Origin: Clitopilus passeckerianus
Lineage: Eukaryota; Basidiomycota; Agaricomycetes; Agaricales; Entolomataceae
Assembly: GCA_944990035.1 (NCBI GenBank)
Contig: CALYLX010000146.1
Location: 744,001 to 808,000 of the forward strand
Reading direction: 5' to 3'
Length of the DNA stretch: 64,000 nucleotides
Shown: one piece after another, positions 36,592 to 47,618 of the stretch
How the letters are laid out: every line of letters begins with the position of its first letter
Numbering within the stretch: the first letter of the stretch is position 1
Notes under the pieces: model-generated
Seen by the model: only the letters and a program-made list of their open reading frames with translations
Databases searched by the model: none
Told to the model about the DNA's origin: nothing
Position numbers and translations under genes: made by a program

Positions 36592-37451
36592 TCAATTATT
36601 CGCAGTTGCGCCTGTATATCCATGAATCGTCTGGTCAGCGCAGCCCGCAGGGGTCTGGTAACCATACGGTCCCAAGTTGATAAAGACATCTGAATGACCA
36701 GTCCCATCTGGGCAGACGAGCCATGCCTAGAAAACGGATTCAGTAAATTTCACTGTAGATCGTCCGTGTGAAACTTACGTTATTCTGTGGCCTGGTAACT
36801 GTCGGGCTGCTCCATTCAACGGTATCACCGCTGAACACGAATTTCCCAGATGTTGCCGGGGTCTTCGACCAAGTCACCCTGAGCTTCTTGACCGTGGAAT
36901 CTGCTGGTGTCTCGACGATCGCGTATAGGTCTCCTGAGCTAGCCTTCTGGACGAGCTGCCCGTTTGTGATTTGGAATTGGCCAGCGGTGGTAGGACTTCC
37001 GAGGACAGCATCCGAAGCCGTTCCAACCACCTCAGATTGAAGATATTTGTGGAAGTTGGGATCCGCCTACGATCGATAGGTCAAATAGGGTTACGGGAGA
37101 AAGGAAGGTAACGTACCACTGCACGTATCCACGAATTTCCGGAAACAAGAGTTGCGGTGCCACTCGAGCCGGAGGTGGTTGTGGTCGGGCCACCTCCACC
37201 AGGTGTAGTCGTGGTGGTCACAGTACCCGGGATACATTGGGAGTAATAGTCGTTCTGCTTGTTACAGTACCAATTGGCTGGGCAAGTTGTAGGCCCAGTC
37301 CAGCCTATGCCGCCACACTAAACCAACAGTTAGCGCGGAGACAATAACAGAAAAATGGATGTCTCACCTGGCCGTATTGAGGAGCTGTCTGCGCAGCCGC
37401 GAGGGCAACTAGAGAACCGAGTGCAAGGATAGAGAAACCGAATCGAGGCAT
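36592..37451 (-). CDS. secreted protein with N-terminal CBM1 cellulose-binding module
   Basis: The start at 37451 gives a signal peptide ([21 protein letters not shown]). A fungal CBM1 follows: [17 protein letters not shown], then [13 protein letters not shown], with the usual cysteines and aromatic binding residues. A threonine/glycine linker ([10 protein letters not shown]) leads to a ~130-residue domain I cannot name ([41 protein letters not shown]). The end is [18 protein letters not shown]...CADQTIHGY. Four or five exons; the last is reached through an intron after PQNN. An in-frame ATG lies eight codons upstream. Likely attached to plant cell walls; no catalytic domain is recognisable. 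Confidence 0.82.
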
Positions 37452-37960
37452 AGCGATGGACTGTTGTTGAACCATGAGCTGGATGCTTTATGTAGCTTCC
37501 CGTTTCCGACCAATTGCCTGTTTATCCGGTTTCTTCGTCGGACAGAGGGATGGTATGTTCCTCGGTCAATCCTGGCGGCAGATCGTCGGAAGGCTGCCCC
37601 ATGCCCAATGATGTTGGCTAGAAATACGACAATCAACTATTCGAGAAAATGAGAAAAACCCAATATCAGCCAGTGAAAGTTGATGAATCACGAGCAGACT
37701 CAAAAAGTCAAGAGAAGACAAGTATTATCGTCTGGGCGTCCAAGCCAGACATCCACTGAGCTCAAGGCTTCGAGCGTTGAGCAGGCACTCATGTGCTCGT
37801 GCATATGATACGTGCCAAGGGATGCCAAGATCCACTCTTAGGCCACTGCATGCATTTACCGGACCCTGCTGGAGTTGTCGACGACGAACGCTTAAATGAG
37901 ATTCTCCGATATATTTAGATCCGCATTGAATAGAAATTCGGTTACATCACGAGTCAGAGA
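37452..37960. other. intergenic, CBM1 promoter side
   Basis: 509 bp between the CBM1 start and the stop of the dipeptidase gene. No gene seen. It should contain the CBM1 promoter. Confidence 0.45.
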
Positions 37961-39817
37961 TTACTTGGCGAGAGCTGCGACCTCGTAGAGATAGGTCCCC
38001 AACAACTTAGTCTATCAGGTGGCGAATTAGTCATGCGCAACTGGTGAGGAACCGGGTGCACTTACCCCTTCAATGTAGTTAGATCGATCCAGCTTCTCAT
38101 TGGTGGAGCTACATCTTGGTCAAACCATGTACTGTTGAACGAGCATTTGGGACCTACTGTGCTCCATCATCTCCGCGTCCCATGGGCAACAGCAGAACGT
38201 TGACGCCAATGGACTCAGCGAATGTCAACGTGATAGGAATAGAACCGCCCTCGCGTGTCATATTAGGTTCCTGCTTGTAGACAGCCTGAAGAAGAGGATA
38301 TCAGAATCTCGTAAAAGTGGATATATGCGCGATAACCCACCCGAGTTGCAATCTTAGCAGCCTCGTAGTTCCAGTGGTTGATATCGGCGACCCAGGGTTT
38401 GCCTCCGTGAAGGTTCTCAATGACGAGTTTGTTCTTGCTGTTCAGCTTGGCGAACTCTTCTTCAAGGTACTTGATAACGAGAGGGTCTACGCTCTCAGGT
38501 GTTTGAGGAGGAACGAGCCTTTGAATGTCCGGTTAGAATCAACGTGTGGTCGTTATAATTAGCACAGGCATCACGTACCGAATGCTGAACTTTCCAGAAA
38601 CTTGAGCAGGAATGACGGTCTTGGCCCCGACGCCACTGAAAGCACCTTCAATACCATGGAGGGACAAGCTGGGGTAGCGCATCCTTCCCATGAGCACATC
38701 AACCTTGTTCGCCGAAAGTGCCACCTGAGCGCCAGCGGATTGCTCGATGTCGGTAACATGGTAGTCCAATTGTTCGTAGATCGCTCTGAAGCAGTTTCAG
38801 TTCGAAAAAGTCACAAAACTGCATGAACTTTGACTTACTTCTCATCGTCAGTCGGAGGCTCCACCATCTCGTCGACGCCGGGAACAAGGATCTTGCCTGA
38901 GACGTCGACGAGCTTGCTCATCAAGGCAATGAGATCAGTCATGGGTTCATGAACCGTCCTGCCAAAGACACCGGAGTGCAGATCCCTGGCTGGCCCAGAG
39001 ATGTTGATCTTGAAGTAGGTAATACCCCTAAGGCCGTATGTAATAGCGGGGGTTCTGGTGTTGAGCCAGTAATTATCAGACTGTAGACAAACAGTTAGGA
39101 TCAGGTCATGAACGTGATCGGTAGACTTACAATGCAAACAGCATCGACGCCATCGAACCAACCCCCAGCTTTGGCTTCCTTTACAACGAGGTCATCCAAA
39201 CCCTCGCTGCCACTTTCTTCCATGCCTTCAAAGCAGCACCTCAGGTTGACGGGAAGCTCCTTCTTGTTGTCAAAGTGATATTGAAGGACGTTCAACCAGC
39301 CGAGAACTGGACCCTTATCATCGGATGAACCTCGTCCAACGAGCCTTCCGTCCTCTTTGATGACCAGAGTGAAGGGTTCGGTTTCCCAGCCATCGGATTT
39401 GAAAGCCTAAAGGGTAAGTAAAACTAGTATTCTTGTAGAAGGTAAATCTGACATACAGGCTGAACGTCAAAATGGCCGTAAACCAAGATGGTCTTCTTCT
39501 TGGGGTCATTGCCAATGCGACCGAGAATTGCAGGTGGCAAAGGTAAAGTTTGACCTTCAAGTTCTTGCGTTCCAAGATCCTTCAGTTCCGTCTCAACACC
39601 AACAGCTTTGAGCTGTCCGTTAAGCCAGTGAGCCATCTTGATAACATCTCCTCGACGAGACGCATCTCCGCTGATACTGTGCAGGCGTCAGACGACCGGA
39701 ACTTTGCTTTCGCTTCATTGACTCATACCTCGGAATGGCTACAGCATCGCCAAGACGCTGAATAAACCTGTCGGCATTGCTGTCGACGTACTGAAGAAAC
39801 TCTGTGGGTGCTGGCAT
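37961..39817 (-). CDS. DUG1: Cys-Gly metallodipeptidase, M20 family (glutathione degradation)
   Basis: Zinc/manganese dipeptidase that splits Cys-Gly, the last step of glutathione breakdown by the Dug pathway; homologous to animal CNDP2. The start at 39817 reads [18 protein letters not shown]. Metal-site blocks in order: [11 protein letters not shown] (His, Asp), [14 protein letters not shown] (bridging Asp), [12 protein letters not shown] (catalytic and metal Glu) and [16 protein letters not shown] (His). The lid/dimer region shows [14 protein letters not shown] and [16 protein letters not shown]. About nine short introns; length near 475 residues is normal. Its start is only 124 bp from that of the SUZ-domain gene. 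Confidence 0.93.
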
Positions 39818-39941
39818 TGAAGATGGTAGTTGGTAGAAACCCTGAGATCCGGCATTCTAGCCCAGGTGGAAGCAAATCTAATCTCGTTTACATAAGCCCC
39901 TAATCAGCTTTGCAGTCCGGAACTGGCCATCTCTGGGATTC
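39818..39941. promoter_or_regulatory. very short bidirectional promoter
   Basis: Only 124 bp separate the divergent start codons of the dipeptidase and the SUZ-domain gene, so both 5' UTRs and core promoters must overlap here. No TATA box is evident. Confidence 0.5.
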
Positions 39942-40575
39942 ATGACAACCGCGTTATCGTCGTCTCAGGCAGCGTCGGACCCTTGGGATCAGCCAGAACC
40001 TTCGGTGAGTCAGTTCTTGTCGCAGTGGGTAAAGATTTTGCTGACATGTGGCAAGTCATCCCAGGCCCGAGCGACAACGGCCAAATCTGTTGCCGCCGTT
40101 CGGGACGATTGGGAAGGCGAGGAGGAGGAGGAAGAGGATGGGACAACTGATGGAAACCAGAAGATATGGGAGGAAGCGTAGGCGTTTCTTCATCCTGAGT
40201 GCTACAGACTTACTTACATTGACGCTCAGGAATGCCAAGTCTTCTAACCCAATGCCATCAGTAGTGATCGCGCCTTCTGCTACTTCAACTTACAAAGTCC
40301 TTTCACCGCCTCCAGAAGCCTTTCAGCCAGCAATGCGCATACTAAAGCGTCCCTCCGGCCAGTCTAAGTCGCCAACACCACCGCCTACATCCGCATCTAA
40401 TGAATCATTGCAAGAACGGGAAGCTAAATATCAAGCCGCACGAGATAGGATTTTCGGCCAGGGCTCACCTTCACCTGGAGGTGCCAACGACAAGGATAAC
40501 AAGAAACCAACAAGCCCAGGTGTAACAATCACCAGAAATCCTCGAGGGCCTAGTGATGGCTCGGCCCCGGGATAG
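39942..40575 (+). CDS. SUZ-domain RNA-binding protein (SZRD1-like)
   Basis: Small acidic-then-basic protein of about 180 residues. After ATG 39942 comes DPWDQPEPS, then an in-frame 51-nt intron (GTGAGT, CTGAC branch, GCAAG), then AAVRDDWEGEEEEEE and NQKIWEEANAK, a block typical of SZRD1 relatives. A second intron splits EEA|NAK. The SUZ motif follows: MRILKRPSG and SLQEREAKYQAARDRIFG. The end is P/G/S-rich (ITRNPRGPSDGSAPG). SUZ domains bind RNA and occur with R3H domains, but none is visible here. If the first intron is retained the frame stays open, adding 17 residues. Confidence 0.8.
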
Positions 40576-41204
40576 GCTGGCTTCCACACCAGGAGTCGAG
40601 ACTCTAACGACACAAAAGGGCAGCAACCGTAAAGGAAGCAGCATGCGAATGCATAATGACAGCTATGTATGCGGGCTTGGCGTAAGAGTCGTAATTGTAA
40701 TGTATATCCTGTAGTGCACTGAATGAATGGTTGGTAGAATAAATATATCCTAAATATAGGTCCAACACTGGTAGTAATGAAAACAAATGAGATGATATAG
40801 TCGTGGTGTGTGGCCTGCAAGTCCAATCGAGTCGGGCTCCCCAAGAACCTACCCGATTGCACGCATCCAAGCAGGTGCTAGGTCAAGCGATGTTTCGGGG
40901 ACTGAGGATACGCTTCCACAGGGTTCTTGTGGGGATCCGGCTTGATAGTGAGGCTGAGCCGTACTCTGTAGATCGATTGTGGTCCATGTCCCGTTACGGC
41001 TTGAGGGCCAGAAGCTTTCAGGATAGCGCCACCTGACAGGCTTACGATGAAGTGTCATCGGCCTGAAATTAGGCAAGTGTGGGTCCGAAGTTTGGGAACA
41101 GAAATATGAGGTGAGTCACAAACGCGTGACGTCACGCAATTGGGATGCGCAAGGTTGGTTGCAAATTGGTTGGTAAATTCCGGTGGGGTCGTGAGAGCAA
41201 GGCA
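40576..41204. other. intergenic
   Basis: 629 bp between the SUZ gene stop and the F-box stop (convergent). No convincing coding sequence. Confidence 0.45.
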
Positions 41205-42961
41205 TTAGAGGATATTCATATCATTGCCCACTTCCACCCAGCGATCGCAGTATTTGGCCTCCGGAGGTGTGGTGAACTCCCCGTGCTCCTCACTCGTCTC
41301 CGATACATCATCGTATTCCCAACCAAACGTCAGCTGTTGCAGTTTGGGCAACGCTACAGTAAGTAGCTGGGCCACGACCTTGACGTCCCCAATGGGTGAA
41401 GTACAGACTTGAAGTAATTCAAGGGATTTGGAAGGGGATAATCCCTGCAGATCCTTGACCTCGTAGTCTTCTCGCGTGCCATCAAAGCGGATCTCGAGTT
41501 CTTGCAGGTGAAGACAGGATGAAGTAAAGTGAAGAACGTCGAGAAGGGTAATGCGGGGTATAGACTGGACCGTGCGCTCGTGCAACTCCAGACTGTGTAG
41601 ATTAGGCCAGGCTTTAGCCATGGCAGGGAGGATTTCTTTGTCCAGGTCCACGTTGCCATATAACGAGACCCTCAGACCCTCCAGGTTCTTCAGGAGAAGT
41701 AGAGGCTCAATCGTTTTTCGCGAGACCCTTGGCTTCATGCCTGCTCGGCTGCTGAATGATTTCGGGTGGCAGATCGTAAGATGGTTAAGGTTAATAAAGA
41801 AGTCCTTCCGTGAAAGGTCGGCGAGGAAGAGATCAATGTCCCAGAGATGAGTTGTTTCCTCCTGCACTGCCGCTCGCGCCGACGCGTGTCGTATAATGCT
41901 TACACTCCGCAGTGAGGGTTGGGCAACTTGGTTCAAGAGTCGGTAACAAAAGTCGAGATCTTCGATTCGCATGTAGAGGGAATGAAGACTGCAAATATGA
42001 TTGGGGTGCTTGTCTGATACTTCCACAAAGTCTTCCATTTCGTCGGTGGACATGGTGAACGAAAGCGTCCTGAGGGTACGGAGGCCTAGGAGGCGACGTA
42101 AGACCTTGGCTGTGATCTCGACAGGGGCAACCTGGAGCGTTTGAACCTGTTTAAGGCGGCGAAGGAGCCCGATGAGTCCTTCCGGCGCACCGAGGCTGAA
42201 TGGCTCGTTCTCGTTCTCGTAATCAACCCAGATTGTCAGGTAGTCGAGGGAACGCCCTGCTTTTGAAAGCAGCAACCCAAAATTTCTCCATGATGCATCA
42301 GTCTTGCTGGCACGACTCGACTCGTAAACGTCCCGCTCAATGCATAATTGCATCCACTTCAGGCCTGGGGTAATCACTGCAGTCGGATGCAACGCAAGGT
42401 CATTGAAGTCTTTCAGCGGCATTTCGACTCGCGCAAGGTTAGGCATGAGATAGGATTCGTGAGGTCGCTTTGAGAGGATGGAGGGTAGTGTGAGATGGTG
42501 GAGGGGTATACTTCGGCGCAGAAAGCTTGACCTTTCTTCGAGGAGGACGCGCACTCTTCGCGAATAGAAGTAGAATCGTAGGTAATCCTCGGCGGTAAGG
42601 AGCCTTATCAGGCGCTATAAGCCAGAGGTCATTGAATAGAAGCTTCGTGACTGTATAATGATACACGCACCAGCTCTGTCCTCGGATCGGAGTCATCAAA
42701 GGAAATCGGCAGGCGCTCAAGGTACCAGGCATCCCTCGGGAGACACTGCACTATTCTGGACAGGCCAGGTATACAGTACCAAAGGCGGTTGAGAGCAGGT
42801 TCACTGAATAACTTGCATGTTCGAGCGAGAATAGCAAGTGTCCCCGACCCATAGTCAGCCTTTAACGCTACCGTTCGATAATCGGCCGTCAGGACATTGT
42901 CGAGGACATTGCTGAGGATTTCGTCCACCTGAAGACACCGGTGAATTGACTGCGGGCCCAT
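41205..42961 (-). CDS. F-box-like/LRR protein, intact
   Basis: Complete member of the clustered family, 566 residues: exon 42961-42671, intron 42670-42615 (GTGCGT...TATAG), exon 42614-41205. N-terminus MGPQSIHRCLQVDEILSNVL, then LAILARTCKLFSEPALNRLW (F-box-like helices). Exon 2 opens LLTAEDYLRFYFYSRRVRVL. Leucine-rich units follow (LRTLRTLSFTMSTDEME, LEGLRVSLYGNVDLD, WPNLHSLELHERTVQ, ITLLDVLHFTSSCLHLQELEIRFDG). The family C-terminus is LLQVCTSPIGD...QLTFGWEYDD. No break is visible, so this is the best-preserved gene of the 41-50 kb cluster. Presumed SCF receptor; ligand unknown. Confidence 0.87.
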
Positions 42962-43396
42962 TGAAATGTTGTATCATATCATGCTGGTCGTTGCGCCAGG
43001 GGAGTCGAGACTCGAGAGAAGAACAGGAGAAACCTGACTTGGCCATGTCGTGTGACCTTCGCGTGACCAACCCATTTGCCGCGACCAAATGGTAAAACTT
43101 GAGAAAGTCATGCTTCATCACCAGAAACCGCGAGGCTATCCATTCATATCAAGTGCATACGTATACTTTACACGGAGATTATTTAAGCTGACAGTCAGAA
43201 TACAGTAAAGAAGTTAGTTCGAATCATTATAGTCCAAATACTATACTCGAGCCTCTCCTCGATTGGCGTCAATTCTCCCCCGGGCCTGCATTACGCAACT
43301 GAGCCCTTTTTCGACGCCCTCCCACCTTGCCAGATATCTCAGCTCTTGAGTAGGATAATCGTCTGTTGGTATTTCGGCGTCATACTCATCCCCATA

Positions 43397-45026
43397 CTAC
43401 CATCCATATGACAACTCCCTAATGCTTGTGCAAGTCGCCATGAGCATCTCTGCAACACCGCCCGACCACTCCATGATGGGAGATGTACAAACATCCAGGG
43501 TCAGGAGGGAGGGGCATCGGAGAACATGCTCAAAATCCGAGAGCTCCATGTTCTTGGTAGCGTCAAAACTAATCCTGAATTCGTGAAGCAATGGGAGGGT
43601 TTTGGCGAATAGGAGAATGTCGACCAAACCGATCGCTAGAATTCTTCGGGTGGATTGCTCGCGGAGATCGAGTATCCGGAGTTTGGGCCATGCATTCGCC
43701 ATACTATGTAGAGTGGCTAGGTCGATCTTCACTTGGGTATTCAAGGAGAGTCGTAAAACCTCGAGGTCCTGCAGAGGGAGGAGGTAGCCTATCGTGTCCG
43801 ACGTAATTTCCGAAATCAAGGGGTCTGGATCTCGGGTATGCAGGCGTCGCACCAACTCGAACGTCACAAGATCCTTCAGGAGGTTGCCGGTGGTGGCTGA
43901 TTGCAGGAATGCGTCAAGCTCCCACTTATCGTCGCTATCCATATGCCGAATGATTTTGAGATGACGGAGGGATGATGATGCGAGCTTTTGCAGAAGTTGG
44001 GAGCATAGGGCGAGGTCGTACGTTCTGATAACGAGAGAAGAGAGGCGGCACCCGGGGGCGGCCAATTCCCCTTGCAAATATTTTTCCGTCTCTTCGGAGG
44101 TCATAGTGACCTCGAGGTGGGACAACGATTCAAGGGAGGAAAGATGAGCTAGGGCTTCGCTGGTCATTTCGAAATTGATAAGCCGGAGAACTTGAGGTTT
44201 TTCAAGAGCGGTCAGGAGCGTCGAGAGTCCGGGAGACTCCCAAAAGTCCCTGATCTCATATTTCGAGGCTTCATCCCACTGATACCAGATATGAATATCC
44301 TGCAGGGATGCCTTTGCTACGGAAAGGCATTTGTTGAAGTTCCGCCATGTCACATTGACGTCGTCTTCGTTATACCAGTCGTCATTATAGGCCTCGTATT
44401 CAACCATGACGTTGATGGTCCGGACCCCTGGGCTAAGGATTGCCTTCGGGAGCCACCCAAATCCATCGAAATCATAGTAGCTCATGACGTTTGTTGATAC
44501 ATTGGGAAGGAGTCGTCCTAGGCCCGGTTTGGCCGTCAATAGAGCAGGGAGCACGAGATTGCTCATACAAGGCGGGACTTTTCTTTTCCCAAGACGTTGA
44601 AAATAGCCTTCTGCCGCGCCGAAAACCTTGATTCTCTTTGCGTAGAAGGCAAACCGATTTTCGAAATCACTGGGGGTAAGGTCCCGCGTCAATGTCTATC
44701 GAAGATATCAGCGTAAATCCTCATTTTCCTTTTTTACTTAACGTACCAGAGCGAGATAACTGTCCTCAATTCGCCCACCTTTGGTTCTCCCCTCTTTCCA
44801 TGCGTCCTCTGGCAAGCAGACGATAAGTAGCCGTAGGTCAGGGACGTAATGCCATAAAAGGTTCAGGGCCGGATCGACAAAAGCCTTGCAGGTTATCGCC
44901 AGATTTGCCAATGTCTGGGATCCTTCGAAAGGCCAGATGCGTCTCCCTGCGTATGAATCCGGGACCTCCAGAAACGTTGCTGAAGATTATTGAGAGTGTT
45001 TCTTGGATTTGTAAACAACGATGCAT
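43397..45026 (-). CDS. F-box-like/LRR protein, probably decaying
   Basis: Two-exon family member: start MHRCLQIQETLSIIFSNV at 45026, intron 44746-44696 (GTACGT...GATAG), exon 2 from TLTRDLTPSDFENRFAFYAKRIKV. Two defects are visible. First, within exon 1 (near 44925-44945) the frame of the start differs from that of WPFEGSQTLANLAITCKAF, and only a 19-nt 'intron' could join them. Second, exon 2 stops at RELSYGW (43397), yet the same frame stays open beyond that TAG for about 50 codons (to 43241), with YGDEYDAEIP matching the tail of the relatives. LRR units such as WPKLRILDLREQSTR are well preserved. A recently inactivated gene or two sequence errors are both possible. Confidence 0.65.
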
Positions 45027-45455
45027 GACGGCGAATGTGATTTTAGGTGACTATATGCGCGATGTTGAGGGAGTATTATGGATTACGGAGTGATAAAATT
45101 TGGAGCGTGTTCGGAGGTCGTCAGAAAGAAAGCGGTGGTTGTTGAACTTGCGACTGGTGGTTGAACGTTTATTTAAATAAAGGCTGGCAACGTTGGGGCT
45201 CAAAGCCAAGCGGTGGAGCCATTTGGCTCTGGTGATCGGTAGCAACACGTGCGCGTTACGGATCGCGTTTTTGGGACGATTTCAAGACAAATTATGAGTG
45301 AACTCCGGCCGCCACTTCGTAAGTTCAAGTATTAATTTACATGTATCAGTCATAGAAATGAATAGCAGAGCCCGTAAAATTGGCCGGGAAGCGAAACCAA
45401 ATATACGCTACTAGGCTTCCGTATTGAACGCGGTTAAGGAAGGAGACAGCTGTGA
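45027..45455. other. intergenic within the F-box cluster
   Basis: 429 bp, AT-rich near 45330. It holds the upstream region of the F-box gene to its left. No other feature. Confidence 0.45.
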
Positions 45456-46011
45456 CTAAATTGTCGACCAATGCCTGAGATGTTCCTGCTGACCCCAGAC
45501 CCCCGTAATACACCGCAGTATCACCCTACTTGATGACATCGGAGAGGTGCAGACGTTCAAGGTTGAAAGGCTTTTCGAAGAGGGTATGGTGTGTGCACGG
45601 GTGAAATCGATATCGGAGGCATTTCCGCGAATGCGCAACTCCAAGCGCAACTCAGTTAATTGGGGACAAGGCCCAGCGAACGTCGCAGCATCACTTGAAA
45701 GGGTGATGGATGGTACCGTTCCGATTGCGTGCTCGTGTAATTGGAGCACTCGAAGCGATGGCCAAGCTTGCACCATTTTGCTGCTCTGTCCTATGGATGG
45801 TAATGATCAAATTGACAAGATCGGCGGTGAAAAACCAAAAGGCGATCGAGGGCTGGTTCAGTGAATGACTTCCAACTTCTTCCTAATATCGCGAGGTTTC
45901 CAGAACCCTTGAATGGCAAAGGCCGGCGAGCGCTAGGACTTTCGATGCGCGGCTCCATAAAAGCATCAAAATTAAAGCAATGATCTCTGGCACTCTCAAA
46001 CACCTTTGCAC
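45456..46011 (-). pseudogene. F-box/LRR relic: start codon lost, middle deleted
   Basis: The family start MHRCLRVPEII is represented at 46011 by GTG CAA AGG TGT..., reading (V)QRCLRVPEIIALI, so the ATG has become GTG. One frame later come RPLPFKGSGNLAILGRSWKSFTEPALDRL (F-box second half). After ~45780 the sequence jumps straight to the family C-terminal region (MVQAWPSLRVLQLHEHAIG, CPQLTELRLEL, TLNVCTSPM). About 300 residues of LRR sequence are missing and at least two frame changes occur. The inverted-repeat element begins about 100 bp upstream. Confidence 0.72.
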
Positions 46012-46137
46012 GTTGAAGATATACACAGGAATAACTGGGATAGAGGGGAACGGGAGGTCGTTTCCCGTTTCCATTGTCATCGAGCGGCTTGGAGTAGAAG
46101 AGACGCCAACAGTGCGTGTAGACGCGTTGTAATGTAG

Positions 46138-46169
46138 CCAGCAATTGGTGGAAAAGGGTATTACAATAT
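46138..46169 (+). repeat. left terminal inverted repeat core
   Basis: Begins CCAGCAATTGGTGG and ends GGTATTACAATAT; pairs in inverse orientation with 47394-47425 at 30 of 32 positions. Confidence 0.75.
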
Positions 46170-47154
46170 CTCCAGCGACTTTTGGGAATTATAGTGTGTA
46201 TCCAATTAGCTACATCAAATAAATACTATAATTCCTACCCAGATGACTTAAATGGCAATTTTTGTCCGAATAAAATCCTGCTGAGCCCCATTATAATTGC
46301 ACCCAATCCCTTCGCGGCTACATTATAATTTGAATCCGTAACATCGGGGGCGGGGGCATTGACTCGGTAATCCGGTCCTACTACCCGAAAACTCAGAATT
46401 CACGAATTCTCCTACGCCTTATTACATGCTTCCAGCACGCTACATTTTGCTCCGAATTCGTGCTATTACTAGTTAACCAGATCCTAAAGTAAGTCCGGAA
46501 GACGCGGCGAAATGTGCATGATTGAACCCCCGCTTGATCCACGATGCCGAACGTAAACCTATTGGCCGCACAGTGAGCGGCTGACTTCTGCCGATAGGCC
46601 AATCAATGAACAATCCTACTCCGACGAGCTCCGAGGTCCAGCAAGAATTCGGTTGTATTGTATCACTTATCCAGCTGCAAATACCTAACGTAGACACATT
46701 ATAGAGCACTAATAGAGTCATATACTATACATACACTGTAAATCAGAGCCAGCCGCGGCCCAATCTACGATATTGAAAAGGTCAGACGAAGCTCGAAAGA
46801 TCGGTAGGGTTTTCTATACATTTCGCGATCAAAGTCATGTTCGACGCTGAACTCCACCAACCAAGGGGAAGAATATATATCAACAGCCGAAAATAGAGAC
46901 AGCATTAATACACATTGCCCTTTATCATTACTTATCTCTACTCTCTGTCGTCACTGGCTTTCTGTAAGAAAGAACGCGGTCTTTGTGTACCATGTATCGA
47001 GCATTTGGAAAGAAAGGGTATCCGCTCGCAATTTTTGCGCCGGCTAGAGCATAGACCGACCAATACAAGACCCTTCGAAAACTTTGTACTATTCTCCATC
47101 CAAAAGAGACAGCCCAGCTTGAGGAGCGAGGAAAAACAACAGGTAGAGAAAGTT

Positions 47155-47226
47155 GCAACAACGGGGAATCGAACCCTCGCGTACCAAAAATGAGCAACCG
47201 TACTAAAACCACTAAGCCAAAGGGCC
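47155..47226 (-). other. tRNA-like sequence with A and B boxes, not a functional tRNA
   Basis: On the minus strand an A box TGGCTTAGTGG (47219-47209) and a perfect B box GGTTCGATTCC (47175-47165) are spaced as in a tRNA gene. Folding by eye fails: only 3 of 5 T-stem pairs and about 2 of 7 acceptor pairs form. So this is a tRNA-derived internal pol III promoter (SINE-like head) or a tRNA pseudogene inside the inverted-repeat element. Confidence 0.6.
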
Positions 47227-47393
47227 ATTGTATATATTACTTGACATAGCATTATCACTCCGTAATCGACCTGACCTGAATTATAATACGGAAATCTTGC
47301 CATCTGCGTTATAATGGGCGTCGTATCATTGATTGCGGGTGTAACAATCATATGTGTATTATAATACATTAAGTAAATCAGCTCAGGGGGGCC

Positions 47394-47425
47394 GTATTGT
47401 AATACCATTTTCCACCAATTGCTGG
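47394..47425 (-). repeat. right terminal inverted repeat core
   Basis: Inverse partner of 46138-46169; plus strand starts GTATTGTAATACC and ends CCAATTGCTGG, followed directly by ATGTA. Confidence 0.75.
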
Positions 47426-47618
47426 ATGTATTACAAAACGGCTACACGGACTCCTCGAGACGCCGTTGCGCATAAACCACTGATCGAGTTTCCATCCGGG
47501 ATCATGCGCCGTACCTTTGGAAAGCCTGTGCCGTTGGCCACGGGCGTTGCTTAGGTGGGGTTTAGAATCCACATACGACGTTGATTTATTATACTCAATG
47601 TCTACATTTATATCGATT

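Larger units (their letters stand above)
46112..47451. mobile_element. 1.3-kb AT-rich element with terminal inverted repeats (non-autonomous)
   Basis: The two ends carry inverted repeats: a 32-bp core matching at 30 positions, flanked outward by about 26 bp of weaker inverted similarity (19 of 26). The interior is AT-rich, full of ATTATAAT-like words, with no transposase and no protein-like frame. A tRNA-like pol III promoter lies near the right end. The words ATGTA next to both core ends could be a 5-bp target duplication. It sits between two truncated F-box relics. Best read as a MITE-like or composite non-autonomous transposon; a diverged larger palindrome is the alternative. Confidence 0.6.

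Noticed and set aside
46393..46721. Possible coding sequence inside the inverted-repeat element
   Set aside because: Short overlapping frames with no transposase signature (no DDE-like or zinc-finger pattern) and strongly AT-rich context.
47155..47226. Functional tRNA gene
   Set aside because: A and B boxes are good, but acceptor and T stems mostly fail to pair.
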